A DNA stretch of 34,731 nt from Betaproteobacteria bacterium. GTDB lineage: Bacteria; Pseudomonadota; Gammaproteobacteria; Burkholderiales; SG8-41. The notes under the pieces were generated by a model. That model searched no databases. It saw only the letters and a list, made by a program, of their open reading frames with translations, and was not told where the DNA came from. The DNA is taken from positions 1 through 34,731 of the forward strand of contig RPOR01000016.1 in NCBI GenBank assembly GCA_003820645.1, in the 5' to 3' direction. Positions 9,610-18,200 of the stretch are shown here, piece by piece. The translations under genes were made by a program, and so were the position numbers. Positions within the stretch are counted from its first letter, which is position 1, and the number at the start of each line of letters is the position of its first letter.

Positions 9610-9656
9610 CCTTGCTTCCCGTCCGCACGTCGTCGTGCCATGAGTTATTGTCGCTA

Positions 9657-10340
9657 TCAGTCGGCTTGCCGCACCGTCAGCAGCAGCTCGCGCGCCAGCG
9701 GCACGGTAATCGCGCGCTTCTGTTCCAGCGACAGCCGGTCCAGCGCATCGACCATCGCGCGCAACGAAGTCATGTCGCGCGGTGCGCGGGCCAGCAGATA
9801 TTCCGTTACTTCATGCGGCAGTTCGAAGCCGCGGGCCGCGGCATAGCGGTGCACCGCGGCGCGGCGATCATCCTCGCTCAGCGCGCGCACCTCATAGACC
9901 AGCCCCCAGGCCAGCCGCGTCAGCAGGTCCGCGCGCAGCGGCAGACGCGCGGGTGGCACGTCACCCGTAACCAGCATCAAGCCGGATGATTCCCGTAATA
10001 GATTGTATATATTGAATAATTCCATTTGCGCCGGCGGCGGCAGCTGCTGCACATCGTCGACGCCTACCGCTGCCGTTGCCGCGACTGCGCCAGCCACCGG
10101 CAGATCATCGGTTGCGTAGTGCTGCACGATTCTGCCGACGGCACGCCACTCGCGCAGCACCGCACGCAGCAGATGCGTCCGCCCGCTGCCCTTGCCGCCC
10201 CACAGATAGACAAAGCGTTCATCGCCGTCGCCGCGCGCCAGTGCGCGCATTGCGGCCACGACTTCCGCGTTTTCACCGACGACAAAATTGTCCAGCGTCG
10301 GCGCCGGCGACGATGCCAGTTCCAGCGCGAGCTGCTTCAT
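9657..10340 (-). CDS. hda: DnaA regulatory inactivator Hda
   Basis: Hda, bound to the sliding clamp, stimulates ATP hydrolysis by DnaA and so prevents re-initiation of replication. The 227-residue protein begins MKQLALELASS; QLALEL at 3-8 is the clamp-binding motif. A Walker A variant GGKGSGRT lies at 48-55, VDDVQQL takes the Walker B place, and RADLLTRLAWGLVYEV contains the sensor region of DnaA-like AAA+ proteins. The ATG at 10,340 is preferred over an in-frame GTG at 10,349, because it places the clamp motif at the N-terminus as in the family. A 43-codon frame upstream ends in an ATGA overlap with this start. Confidence 0.93.
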   Translation of the reverse strand: MKQLALELASSPAPTLDNFVVGENAEVVAAMRALARGDGDERFVYLWGGKGSGRTHLLRAVLREWRAVGRIVQHYATDDLPVAGAVAATAAVGVDDVQQLPPPAQMELFNIYNLLRESSGLMLVTGDVPPARLPLRADLLTRLAWGLVYEVRALSEDDRRAAVHRYAAARGFELPHEVTEYLLARAPRDMTSLRAMVDALDRLSLEQKRAITVPLARELLLTVRQAD

Positions 10341-10468
10341 TCCCGGCACATGCAGCGTGGCACCTCATCGCGGCGCAGGCGGGCGCGTAGCGGCAGCGCC
10401 GGCAGCATGACGAACACTGCCGCCAGCCGTTGCCGGAGGTGCTGCGGATTGCGGCCCGGGGTATCCAT
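10337..10468 (-). CDS. Possible 43-residue leader ORF overlapping the hda start
   Basis: A frame from ATG at 10,468 encodes 43 residues, beginning MDTPGRNPQHLRQRL and containing a short hydrophobic stretch AAVFVMLPALPL, then a basic arginine-rich end. Its TGA overlaps the hda ATG as ATGA, the geometry of translational coupling. It has no visible Shine-Dalgarno sequence, and I know of no family for it. It may be a regulatory leader, a small protein or chance. The overlap and its place directly behind an extended -10 box are the only arguments in favour. Confidence 0.3.
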   Translation of the reverse strand: MDTPGRNPQHLRQRLAAVFVMLPALPLRARLRRDEVPRCMCRE

Positions 10469-10510
10469 TTAAGATAAAATTCGCATCAGCTGGGTGTATT
10501 GCCGAGCGCA

Positions 10511-10520
10511 CATTTTAGCA
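10511..10520 (-). promoter_or_regulatory. Extended -10 promoter upstream of hda
   Basis: The minus strand reads TGCTAAAAT (10,520-10,512), an extended -10 element (TGn plus TAAAAT) with no good -35, which extended -10 promoters can lack. Transcription would begin near 10,505, ahead of the 43-codon frame and hda. Confidence 0.4.
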
Positions 10521-10584
10521 GGGCACCGGATGCCTGCTCCGTGAAAATCATCGCTGCCCCTCACCGCAAATCGCGAGGACTTCC

Positions 10585-11634
10585 TTGAAACGCAAAACAC
10601 CATCACGCAAGGCGCTGACTTACCGCGATGCCGGCGTCGACATCGACGCAGGCGATGCCCTGGTCGACCGCATCAAGCCGTATGCCCGGCGCACGCTGCG
10701 TCCCGGCGTAATGGCCGGCATCGGCGGCTTCGGCGCACTGTTCGCCGTGCCACGCGGCTACCGTGAACCGGTGCTGGTCTCGGGCACCGACGGGGTGGGC
10801 ACCAAACTCAAACTGGCCTTCCAGTGGCAACGCCACGACACCATCGGTATCGATCTGGTCGCGATGAGTGTCAACGACATCCTGACTCTCGGCGCCGAAC
10901 CGCTGTTCTTCCTCGACTACTACGCCTGCGGCAAGCTCGACGTCGCCGCTGCCGCCGACGTCGTCAGGGGCATCGCCGCCGGCTGCGAGATGGCCGGTTG
11001 TGCACTGATCGGCGGTGAAACCGCGGAAATGCCGGGCATGTATCCGGCCGGCGAATACGACCTCGCCGGCTTCGCCGTCGGCGTGGTTGAAAAAGAGCGC
11101 ATCATCAGCGGCCGCAGCATCCGCGCCGGCGATGCGATCCTCGGCCTGGCCAGCAATGGCGCGCATTCCAACGGTTATTCGCTGATCCGCAGAATCATCG
11201 CCGGACGTGGCGTGAAGCTGTCGGCGAAAGTCGGCGGCCGTAACTTGCGAGACGCCATCCTCGCGCCGACGCGCATCTATGTGAAACCGCTGCTGCAACT
11301 GATGCGGCGTTTGCCGGTCAAAGGGTTGGCGCACATTACCGGCGGCGGGCTGGTGGACAACGTGCCGCGCGTGCTGGGCCCGACGCTGACTGCGAAGATT
11401 CGCCGTGACGCGTGGCCGCTGCCGCCGCTGTTCCGCTGGCTGCAGCAGCAGGGCAATGTTGCCGACGATGAAATGCACCGCGTGTTCAACTGCGGCATCG
11501 GCATGGTGGTGGTCGTCGCCGAGGGTGACGCCGCCCGCGCGCAGCGGCTGCTCGAGCGCGCCGGCGAGAAGGTCTGGCGGATCGGCAGCGTGCGGCGCCG
11601 ACGCCACGGTGAAGCGCAGACGATCGTTTTGTAA
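10585..11634 (+). CDS. purM: Phosphoribosylformylglycinamidine cyclo-ligase (AIR synthetase)
   Basis: PurM closes the imidazole ring in purine synthesis. The 349-residue protein shows [50 protein letters not shown] and [14 protein letters not shown], all ATP- or FGAM-binding segments of the family, then THITGGG-type [14 protein letters not shown]. The start is a TTG at 10,585 with GAGG six bases upstream; no ATG fits. A weak promoter is possible at TTGCGG (10,449) and GATAAA (10,473). purN follows ten bases after the stop, giving a two-step purine unit, and it diverges from hda. Confidence 0.96.
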   Translation: MKRKTPSRKALTYRDAGVDIDAGDALVDRIKPYARRTLRPGVMAGIGGFGALFAVPRGYREPVLVSGTDGVGTKLKLAFQWQRHDTIGIDLVAMSVNDILTLGAEPLFFLDYYACGKLDVAAAADVVRGIAAGCEMAGCALIGGETAEMPGMYPAGEYDLAGFAVGVVEKERIISGRSIRAGDAILGLASNGAHSNGYSLIRRIIAGRGVKLSAKVGGRNLRDAILAPTRIYVKPLLQLMRRLPVKGLAHITGGGLVDNVPRVLGPTLTAKIRRDAWPLPPLFRWLQQQGNVADDEMHRVFNCGIGMVVVVAEGDAARAQRLLERAGEKVWRIGSVRRRRHGEAQTIVL

Positions 11635-11644
11635 AGGACCTACC

Positions 11645-12286
11645 CTGAAGCGCATCGCGATACTGATCTCCGGGCGCGGCAGCAACATGCAAGCCCTGCT
11701 GCAGGCACGGCTGCCGGCGCGGATTTGCGCGGTGATCAGCAATGATCCCGCAGCAGGAGGACTCGACACCGCGGCACGGCACGGTGTGGCAACGACCGTG
11801 GTCGACCATCGCGCCCACGCGCAACGTGCGGATTTCGATGCCGCGCTGGCGCGGGCCATTGCCGCCAGCAATGCCGACCTGGTCGTGCTGGCAGGCTTCA
11901 TGCGCGTGCTGACCGAGGGCTTCGTCAACGCCTTCCATGGCCGCCTGGTCAACATACACCCTTCGTTGCTGCCGGCGTTTCCGGGATTGCACACCCACCG
12001 TCGGGCGCTGGCCGCCGGCGTGCGCGTACACGGCTGCACGGTGCATTTCGTCACCCCGCAGCTCGACCATGGGCCGATCATCATCCAGGCTGCAGTGCCC
12101 GTGCTGGCCAGCGATGATGAGACCACCCTTGCCGCACGGGTACTGGCGCAGGAGCACCGCATTTATCCGCAGGCCATCCGCTGGCTGTGCGAAGAGCGGG
12201 TTACGCTGGCCGCCGACGGCCGCGTGCAGGTTGCCGGCGCACGCGATGCCCAGGCCGGCCTGATCTCGCCGGCGCTCGATGTCTAG
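11645..12286 (+). CDS. purN: Phosphoribosylglycinamide formyltransferase, apparent CTG start
   Basis: PurN formylates glycinamide ribonucleotide with 10-formyl-tetrahydrofolate. The 213-residue protein starts with the family's KRIAILISGRGSNMQ and has the catalytic NIHPSLLPAFPGLHTHR (the N and H of the active site) and HFVTPQLDHGPIIIQ (the D). The only codon that gives the right N-terminus is CTG at 11,645, preceded by AAAGGA six bases upstream. No ATG, GTG or TTG lies in frame between the purM stop and the GSNM motif. The gene overlaps the next one by eight bases. CTG starts are rare, so a sequence error cannot be excluded. Confidence 0.92.
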   Translation: MKRIAILISGRGSNMQALLQARLPARICAVISNDPAAGGLDTAARHGVATTVVDHRAHAQRADFDAALARAIAASNADLVVLAGFMRVLTEGFVNAFHGRLVNIHPSLLPAFPGLHTHRRALAAGVRVHGCTVHFVTPQLDHGPIIIQAAVPVLASDDETTLAARVLAQEHRIYPQAIRWLCEERVTLAADGRVQVAGARDAQAGLISPALDV

Positions 12287-12995
12287 CAGGCTCGTCATTG
12301 CGCTGCTGCTTGCCGGCACCATGCTGCAGCCGGCAACCGCTGCCGTAGCCGCCGCGCAGCCGGTGCAGGTGCGCGCGCAATACGACCTGTCGCTGAACGG
12401 CGTGGCAATTGCGGTAATGCAGGAGACGTTCGAAGCGCGCGACGGTGCGTATCAGGCCGTCAGCGAAACCCATGCGATCGGCGTGTTCGCGCTGGTACAG
12501 CGCCGCCCCGGTCGGGTGACCAGCAGCGGCGAGGCCGGCCGGGACGGCCTGCGTCCGCAGACGTTTGACGGCACGCGCGGCACCAGGGATCCGCGACGCG
12601 TCCACGCCGACTTCGACTGGGCGGCGCGCACTCTGACACTGTCGCACGATGGCCGCACCGAAACCGTGGCGCTGCCGCCGGGCACGCAGGACCGGCTGTC
12701 GGTGATGTACCAGTTCCTGTTTCTGCAAAAGGAAAAACTGAAAAACCTCGCCTTCGCAATGACCAACGGCCGCAAGCTCGACCATTACCGCTACGCCATG
12801 GGTCCGGACACGATCATCGACACGCCGCTGGGACGCCTCGCCGTCGTGCATCTGGTCAAGCAGCATGCGCCCGGTGAGACCGCTACCGAAATCTGGCTGG
12901 CACGCGAGCATCGCCTGATGCCGGTCAAAATGCGCATCATCGAAGACGACGGGGAACGTTACGAGCAGGTCATCACGCAACTGGCCATCAAATGA
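12279..12995 (+). CDS. DUF3108 domain protein, secreted
   Basis: The 238-residue product begins with a Sec signal peptide (MSSRLVIALLLAGTMLQPATA, cleavage near 21-26). A beta-rich DUF3108 domain follows: VRAQYDLSLNGVAIAVMQETF, LPPGTQDRLSVMYQFLF in the middle, and IIDTPLGRLAVVHLVK with EIWLAREHRLMPVKMRI near the end. DUF3108 proteins of proteobacteria are periplasmic and of unknown function. It overlaps the end of purN by eight bases and is followed eleven bases later by a paralogue, so the two are probably cotranslated from one message. No catalytic residues are recognised. Confidence 0.88.
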   Translation: MSSRLVIALLLAGTMLQPATAAVAAAQPVQVRAQYDLSLNGVAIAVMQETFEARDGAYQAVSETHAIGVFALVQRRPGRVTSSGEAGRDGLRPQTFDGTRGTRDPRRVHADFDWAARTLTLSHDGRTETVALPPGTQDRLSVMYQFLFLQKEKLKNLAFAMTNGRKLDHYRYAMGPDTIIDTPLGRLAVVHLVKQHAPGETATEIWLAREHRLMPVKMRIIEDDGERYEQVITQLAIK

Positions 12996-13005
12996 TGGAG
13001 CGGTC

Positions 13006-14043
13006 ATGAGCGCGTCCGCGAAGCGACTGCTTGCCGCCGCCGCATTGTCCGTCGCTGCGCACGCGGCGCTGCTCAATGGCACCTGGCTGAAACCGCCGGA
13101 GGCCGTCCCGGAACCGCCGCCACTGAGCGCCCGACTGGAACCGCTGCCGCCGCCGCCCGTGCCCGCGCCGCGCGTCCAGCCGCGGCGACCGCCGCCATTG
13201 CCACAGCGCATCGCCGTGGCACCGCGCACGGCAGCGCAACCGTCCCCGCTGGAGATTCCCGCTGCAGCGGAACCCGAACCCCTGATGGAACCGGAGCCCA
13301 CGGCAGCGGCACCCGCCAGCGAGCCGGCAAGTGTCGCCAGCGCGGCGCCGACGGTATTTCAGTTGCCGGAAGCACCCCCGCTGCCCAGCTTCCCGCGCAA
13401 AGGCCGCATCACCTACCTGTTGACCATGGACCCCGATCGCACGCCGGTCGGCCGCACGGTGCAGACCTGGGAGTTTGACGGGACGCAGTACAGGCTCGGC
13501 AGCCAGTCCGAGAGCACCGGGCTGATCGAAATGTTCCGGCCGCATCGCTACCACTATCTCAGCCAGGGCACGGTGTCGGACCAGGGCCTGCGACCGGAGC
13601 GTTTTCTGGCAAGCGTCAAACGCGGCAGCCGCACGGAAGAATCACTGGCGGTATTCGACTGGAACGAGCACCGCGTGCGCCTGGGCCGCCTGCCCCAGCA
13701 GGCCACCGTGGCGCTGCCGGAGGGCACGCAGGACATCATCAGCTTCATGTACCACCTGGCGCTGGCACTGCCGGCGCCCGGACGCCTGCAGGTGCCGTTC
13801 ACCCGCGGCGCGCGGCTGGACATCGTCGATTTCGACGTGCTGCCCGCCGAAACCGTCGATACGCCGCTGGGCCGCCTGCAGTCCGTGCCGGTGGTGCAGG
13901 CACGCACGGCAGGGCGCGAAAGCCTGGCCATCTGGCTGGCGACGGAATACCGCAATCTGCCGATCCGCATCCGTTTCTATAACCGCGAAGGCGAGTTGTC
14001 CGGCGAACAGCTCGTCAGCGAAATACAGGTCAGCGACCAATGA
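13006..14043 (+). CDS. DUF3108 domain protein with a proline-rich TonB-like spacer
   Basis: The 345-residue product has a short hydrophobic N-terminus (about 5-22, LLAAAALSVAAHAALL), a Pro/Ala/Glu-rich stretch (about 29-118, runs of EPPP, PPPPVPAP and EPEP), then a DUF3108 domain from about 130. That domain repeats the landmarks of its neighbour: ALPEGTQDIISFMYHLAL, VDTPLGRLQSVPVV and AIWLATEYRNLPIRIRFY. The layout of anchor, Pro-rich spacer and periplasmic domain resembles TonB-type proteins, but no TonB C-terminal domain is present. GGAG precedes the ATG. The stop overlaps the next start as ATGA. The function is unknown. Confidence 0.88.
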   Translation: MSASAKRLLAAAALSVAAHAALLNGTWLKPPEAVPEPPPLSARLEPLPPPPVPAPRVQPRRPPPLPQRIAVAPRTAAQPSPLEIPAAAEPEPLMEPEPTAAAPASEPASVASAAPTVFQLPEAPPLPSFPRKGRITYLLTMDPDRTPVGRTVQTWEFDGTQYRLGSQSESTGLIEMFRPHRYHYLSQGTVSDQGLRPERFLASVKRGSRTEESLAVFDWNEHRVRLGRLPQQATVALPEGTQDIISFMYHLALALPAPGRLQVPFTRGARLDIVDFDVLPAETVDTPLGRLQSVPVVQARTAGRESLAIWLATEYRNLPIRIRFYNREGELSGEQLVSEIQVSDQ

Positions 14044-15329
14044 AATCCGCAATTCCCGAATCCGCAGCGCGTGTACCCAATACGCTGCGCCTCGCCGATG
14101 CCGCCCACGCGCTCGCGCGCGTGCTGACGTTCACCTACCCTGCCGACGCCGTACTCAACCGCTACTTCCGCGAACGCCATGTGCTCGGACCGCACGACCG
14201 CGCCTTCGTCGCTGAAGCCGTGTTCGGCGTACTGCGCCGCAAACTGCTGCTGGACCACATCGCGCCGCAGGCCACGCCGCGGCAGCTGGTGCTGTTATGG
14301 CTGACCCGCATCGCAGGCTTCAGCGGCCGCGACCTCGCCGCGCTGTGCACCGCCGGGGAGACGCAGTGGCTCAACGAGACGCGCGCCCAGCCGTCCGCCG
14401 GCACGCCGCTCAGTGTCGAAGCCGACCTGCCGCAATGGATCGTCGACGGCCTGCGGACGAGGCATGACGAAACCTTCATCCGCGCGCTGGGCCGGGCCCT
14501 GCAGGAACCGGCGCCGCTCGACCTGCGCGTCAATACCATGCGCACAAACCGCGAATCGGCACTCGCCGCCCTTGCCGCCAGCGGCATCGACGCCGCACCC
14601 ATGCCCTATTCGCCGATCGGCATCCGGGTCAAAGGCAAACCCTCGATCAACCGCCATCCGCTGTTCACCAGCGGCGCCATTGAAGTGCAGGATGAGGGCA
14701 GCCAGTTGCTGGGTTACCTGGTCGCACCGCGGCGCACCGACCTGGTCGTCGACTTCTGCGCCGGCGCCGGTGGCAAGACACTGATGCTGGGCGCATTGAT
14801 GAATTCGCAGGGACGAGTCTATGCGTTTGACGTCTCGGCAAAGCGGCTCGACCACCTCAAACCGCGACTGAAACGCTCCGGCCTCTCCAACCTGCACCCG
14901 CTGGTGATCGCGCACGAGAACGACACCAAGGTCAAACGCCTCGCCGGCAAGATTGACCGCGTGCTGGTCGATGCGCCGTGCAGCGGGCTCGGCACTCTGC
15001 GCCGCAATCCGGACCTGAAGTTCCGCCAGTCGCCGCAATCCGTCGCCGAGCTGGTTGTCAAGCAGACGGCAATCCTCAAGGCCGCAGCGCGACTGGTCAA
15101 ACCGGGGGGGCGCCTGGTCTACGCGACCTGCAGCCTGCTCGCCAGCGAGAACCAGGACATCATCGCGGCGTTCCTCGCTGCGAATACTGCATTCAAGCCA
15201 CTCGACTGCGGCGAGTTGTTGCGCCGCCAGGACATCAAAATCGACTGCGCTGAGCAACTTCAGCTGTGGACGCACATCCACAATACCGACGGCTTCTTTG
15301 CCGCGGCGATGGAGCGTGCCGCGGCCTGA
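14040..15329 (+). CDS. RsmB/NOP-family RNA m5C methyltransferase
   Basis: The 429-residue protein has an N-terminal NusB-like helical region (about 20-130, with FRERHVLGPHDRAFVAEAVFGVLRR). A SAM-dependent methyltransferase domain follows: VVDFCAGAGGKTLMLGAL (SAM loop), VLVDAPCSGLGTLRRNPD (one of the two cysteines of the m5C mechanism) and LVYATCSLLASEN (the second cysteine). It probably methylates a cytosine of rRNA, as RsmB (C967 of 16S) does. RsmB itself and related proteins are hard to separate by eye, so I give no symbol. It is coupled to the upstream DUF3108 gene by a 4-base overlap. Confidence 0.9.
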   Translation: MKSAIPESAARVPNTLRLADAAHALARVLTFTYPADAVLNRYFRERHVLGPHDRAFVAEAVFGVLRRKLLLDHIAPQATPRQLVLLWLTRIAGFSGRDLAALCTAGETQWLNETRAQPSAGTPLSVEADLPQWIVDGLRTRHDETFIRALGRALQEPAPLDLRVNTMRTNRESALAALAASGIDAAPMPYSPIGIRVKGKPSINRHPLFTSGAIEVQDEGSQLLGYLVAPRRTDLVVDFCAGAGGKTLMLGALMNSQGRVYAFDVSAKRLDHLKPRLKRSGLSNLHPLVIAHENDTKVKRLAGKIDRVLVDAPCSGLGTLRRNPDLKFRQSPQSVAELVVKQTAILKAAARLVKPGGRLVYATCSLLASENQDIIAAFLAANTAFKPLDCGELLRRQDIKIDCAEQLQLWTHIHNTDGFFAAAMERAAA

Positions 15330-15330
15330 A

Positions 15331-15353
15331 CACGCAGTGCTGCGTGCTAGAAT
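15331..15353 (+). promoter_or_regulatory. Inverted repeat and possible -10 box upstream of the MscS-like gene
   Basis: CACGCAG-TG-CTGCGTG (15,331-15,346) is a perfect 7-bp inverted repeat. TAGAAT at 15,348-15,353 could be a -10 box whose spacer would overlap the dyad, giving an operator-like layout. There is no convincing -35 and no T-run. Weak evidence. Confidence 0.3.
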
Positions 15354-15425
15354 CGGCGCACCAACTCCGGTTGCACGCGGGCAGGCACGCAATCGCCGCG
15401 TTTCTGTTTCCGCGACGGCATACTG

Positions 15426-16721
15426 ATGTCCACATCCTCTGAACTACACAGCCTGCTGCTCGATCTCTGGGCAGAACTGCACAGCGTAAAAATCCTCTGG
15501 CAGGTCGGTGTGCTCGCGGCCTGCGTGATCATCGGCTGGGCATTGTCACGGCGCTATGGCCGCCGCTTGACGGGTCATGTACCGCTGGATGCGACACAGG
15601 CGCTGGGCATCGGCAGCATGAAACGACTGCTGTTCCCCCTGTCCACGCTCGCCGTGGTGCTGATCGCGAAGGCCATCTTGCGGCACTGGCAGAGCACGCA
15701 TCTGCTCAACGTCGCCGCCACGCTGCTGCTGGTCATGGCGCTGATCCGGATCTCGGTCTACGTGCTGCGCCATACCTTTGCCCCCAGCCAGTGGTTGCGC
15801 GCATCGGAGCGCTGGATCGGCTGGGTCGCCTGGATCGGCGTCGCCGTTTACCTGACCGGCCTGTGGCCGCCGGTACGCGAGGCACTGCTCGACACCGGAT
15901 TCACGATCGGCAAGCATAAATTCTCGCTGCTGCTGGTGCTGCAGGGCACGCTGTCGGTGGTGCTGACGCTGCTGGCCGCGCTGTGGCTGGGGCGCATCAC
16001 CGAATCACGGCTGATGCGTGCGACCAGCCTGCAGATCAATCTGCGGGTCATGTTCTCCAAGCTGATCCAGATCCTGTTGCTGCTCGCCGCGCTGCTGATC
16101 GCCCTGCCATCGGTGGGCATCGATCTCACGGTGCTGTCGGTATTCGGCGGCATGCTCGGGGTCGGCATCGGTTTCGGCCTGCAGAAAATCGCCGCCAACT
16201 ACATCAGCGGTTTCATCATTCTGCTGGACCGTTCGGTCAGCATCGGCGATCTGATCACCATCGGCGAGCATACCGGCACATTGACGAAAATGACCGCGCG
16301 CTACGTCGTCGTGCGCAGCCTCGGCGGACTGGAAGCGATCATCCCCAACGAGACCATCATCACGTCGACGGTAGTCAACCACTCGTACAGCGATCGCAGG
16401 GTGCGCGTCGCCCTGCCGGTACAGGTGGCTTATACGACCGATCTGGACGCGGCGTGTGCAGCCATGGTCAATGCGGCAAAAGGCAACCCGCGGGTGTTGC
16501 AGGATCCGGCGCCGGCTACGCTGATCGTTGAGTTCGCCAACAGCGGCATCAACCTCGAATTGGGCGTGTGGGTTGACGACGCCGATCAGGGTACGGCCAG
16601 CCTGCGTTCCGACCTCTATGCCGAGATCTGGCGTGCCTTCCGCCAGTTGGGCATCGAGATTCCCTATCCGCAACGTGAAGTGCGGGTCCTTGGAACAATA
16701 AAAACCACGACTCGCGAATAG
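15426..16721 (+). CDS. Mechanosensitive ion channel, MscS family
   Basis: The 431-residue inner-membrane protein has about five hydrophobic helices (first near 25-40, others around 58-76, 92-112, 128-145 and 165-190). A pore-lining segment VGIGFGLQKIAANYISGF follows at about 246-263, the signature of MscS channels, then the beta domain with DRSVSIGDLITIGEHTGTLTKMTARYVVVR and IIPNETIITSTVVNHSY, and the alpha/beta cytoplasmic domain to the end. Such channels open under membrane tension and release solutes on osmotic downshock. It has more helices than E. coli MscS (three), as in the larger family members. The 96-base upstream gap may hold its own promoter. Confidence 0.93.
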   Translation: MSTSSELHSLLLDLWAELHSVKILWQVGVLAACVIIGWALSRRYGRRLTGHVPLDATQALGIGSMKRLLFPLSTLAVVLIAKAILRHWQSTHLLNVAATLLLVMALIRISVYVLRHTFAPSQWLRASERWIGWVAWIGVAVYLTGLWPPVREALLDTGFTIGKHKFSLLLVLQGTLSVVLTLLAALWLGRITESRLMRATSLQINLRVMFSKLIQILLLLAALLIALPSVGIDLTVLSVFGGMLGVGIGFGLQKIAANYISGFIILLDRSVSIGDLITIGEHTGTLTKMTARYVVVRSLGGLEAIIPNETIITSTVVNHSYSDRRVRVALPVQVAYTTDLDAACAAMVNAAKGNPRVLQDPAPATLIVEFANSGINLELGVWVDDADQGTASLRSDLYAEIWRAFRQLGIEIPYPQREVRVLGTIKTTTRE

Positions 16722-16725
16722 TTAT

Positions 16726-16754
16726 TTTACTCAATAAAAACAATTGCTTATAAT
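16726..16754 (+). promoter_or_regulatory. Promoter of the desaturase gene
   Basis: TTTACT at 16,726-16,731 and a perfect TATAAT at 16,749-16,754 are 17 bases apart in an AT-rich 141-base gap, unlike the GC-rich surroundings. The leader to the ATG at 16,863 would be about 100 bases. Confidence 0.65.
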
Positions 16755-16862
16755 TTAGTTCCGGTTATATTTTCACCTCGAGTCTAGCCCCGGCTATTGA
16801 ACTTCAGTACACTCGCGCCATCTGTTGAAATTACAGCCATTCCGATAAAAGAGAGAAGTTGA

Positions 16863-18023
16863 ATGTATACAGGGCTACTGGATTTACCGTGGTGGGGTTA
16901 TGTCGCGTACACGCTGATCTCCACTCACATCACGATCGTCGCGGTCACGATATATCTGCATCGCCACTCGGCGCACCGTGCGCTGGACCTGCATCCGCTG
17001 CCCGCCTACTTTTTCCGGTTCTGGCTGTGGCTGACGACCGGCATGCTGACCAAGCACTGGACTGCCATTCACCGCAAACACCACGCCAAATGCGAGACCG
17101 TCGAAGATCCGCACAGCCCGCAGATTTTCGGTATCCGCAAAGTGCTGCTGCAAGGCGCGGAACTCTACCGCAAGGAAGGCCGCAACGAGGAAACGCTGGA
17201 GCGTTACGGTTACGGCACGCCTGACGACTGGCTCGAGCGCAATCTGTTTTGCCATGACCGCTGGGGCATCGGCACCCTGGTCGTCGCCAACGTGATCCTG
17301 CTCGGGCCCATCGGCCTGACGATCTGGGCGGTGCAGATGCTGTGGATTCCGTTCTTGGCCGCAGGCGTCATCAATGGTATCGGCCATTATTGGGGCTACC
17401 GCAATTTTCAGCCGGAGGACGCCAGCACCAACATCGTACCCTGGGGTATCCTGATCGGCGGCGAAGAACTGCATAACAACCACCACGCCTATGCGACCTC
17501 GGCACGGCTGTCGAGCCGCTGGTACGAGTTCGACATCGGCTGGATGTATATCCGCATCCTCGAAATGCTGGGGCTGGCCCGCGTCAAGAAAATCGCCCCC
17601 AAGCTGATGCTCGACAACACCAAGACCCGCTGCGACCTGGCCACGCTGCAGGCCATTGCCACCCATCGCTATGAAGTCCTGGCCAAATACGCGGCGACGC
17701 TGCGCGCCACCTGCGCTGCCGAACTGCAGGCGTTGAAAGGCCAGGCAGCCGGTGTCGACACCGGCAAACTGAAGCGCTGGCTGCATATCGACAAGGCTGC
17801 GCTGCCGCCCGCAGAACTCGAGCAGCGTGAAGCCATGATCCGCCACAGCCGCGTGCTGGAGACGGTATACAACATGCGCGATGAACTGGCGCAGTTATGG
17901 CAGCGTTCGACGGCGTCCAAGGAGCAACTGGTCAAGCAGCTCGAAGACTGGTGTCACCGCGCCGAAGCCAGCGGCATTGAAGCGCTGGCACAGTTTTCCA
18001 GACGGCTGCGCTGCTACGCCTGA
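16863..18023 (+). CDS. Membrane fatty-acid (acyl-CoA/acyl-lipid) desaturase
   Basis: The 386-residue protein is a membrane di-iron desaturase. The three histidine boxes are HRHSAH (33-38), HRKHH (70-74) and HNNHH (near 204), spaced among hydrophobic helices at about 10-30, 45-62, 138-160 and 165-185, as in delta-9 desaturases. It would introduce a cis double bond into a fatty acyl chain and so adjust membrane fluidity. After the catalytic region, about 140 residues (from about 245) are soluble, helical and charged, longer than in minimal family members. The gene has its own promoter, a GAGAG ribosome-binding site and a strong terminator, so it is a single-gene unit. The regiospecificity is not shown by sequence. 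Confidence 0.9.
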   Translation: MYTGLLDLPWWGYVAYTLISTHITIVAVTIYLHRHSAHRALDLHPLPAYFFRFWLWLTTGMLTKHWTAIHRKHHAKCETVEDPHSPQIFGIRKVLLQGAELYRKEGRNEETLERYGYGTPDDWLERNLFCHDRWGIGTLVVANVILLGPIGLTIWAVQMLWIPFLAAGVINGIGHYWGYRNFQPEDASTNIVPWGILIGGEELHNNHHAYATSARLSSRWYEFDIGWMYIRILEMLGLARVKKIAPKLMLDNTKTRCDLATLQAIATHRYEVLAKYAATLRATCAAELQALKGQAAGVDTGKLKRWLHIDKAALPPAELEQREAMIRHSRVLETVYNMRDELAQLWQRSTASKEQLVKQLEDWCHRAEASGIEALAQFSRRLRCYA

Positions 18024-18050
18024 ACCGGCAGCGAGACGTTGTATGCCACA

Positions 18051-18078
18051 AAAAAGCCCGCCGTTTGGCGGGCTTTTT
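18051..18078 (+). terminator. Intrinsic terminator after the desaturase gene
   Basis: AAAAAGCCCGCC (18,051-18,062), a GTTT loop and GGCGGGCTTTTT (18,067-18,078) form a 12-bp stem ending in a T-run. The symmetry makes it able to act on both strands. It starts 27 bases after the desaturase stop. Confidence 0.9.
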
Positions 18079-18152
18079 GTTTGCCGGTCCGACTTTAATT
18101 ACCAAGGCCGCGGGAATACTGAACGTTTCAGAAACCATTTTGCTGCAATAAA

Positions 18153-18173
18153 AAACCCGCCATTGGCGGGTTT
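18153..18173 (-). terminator. Intrinsic terminator after rpmG
   Basis: A 9-bp stem (AAACCCGCC at 18,153-18,161 and its complement at 18,165-18,173) with a 3-base loop is followed on the minus strand by TTTTTTATT. It lies 28 bases beyond the rpmG stop and ends the ribosomal protein operon. Confidence 0.88.
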
Positions 18174-18200
18174 CTTTTGCAGCGGCACTCTGGCCTGAAC

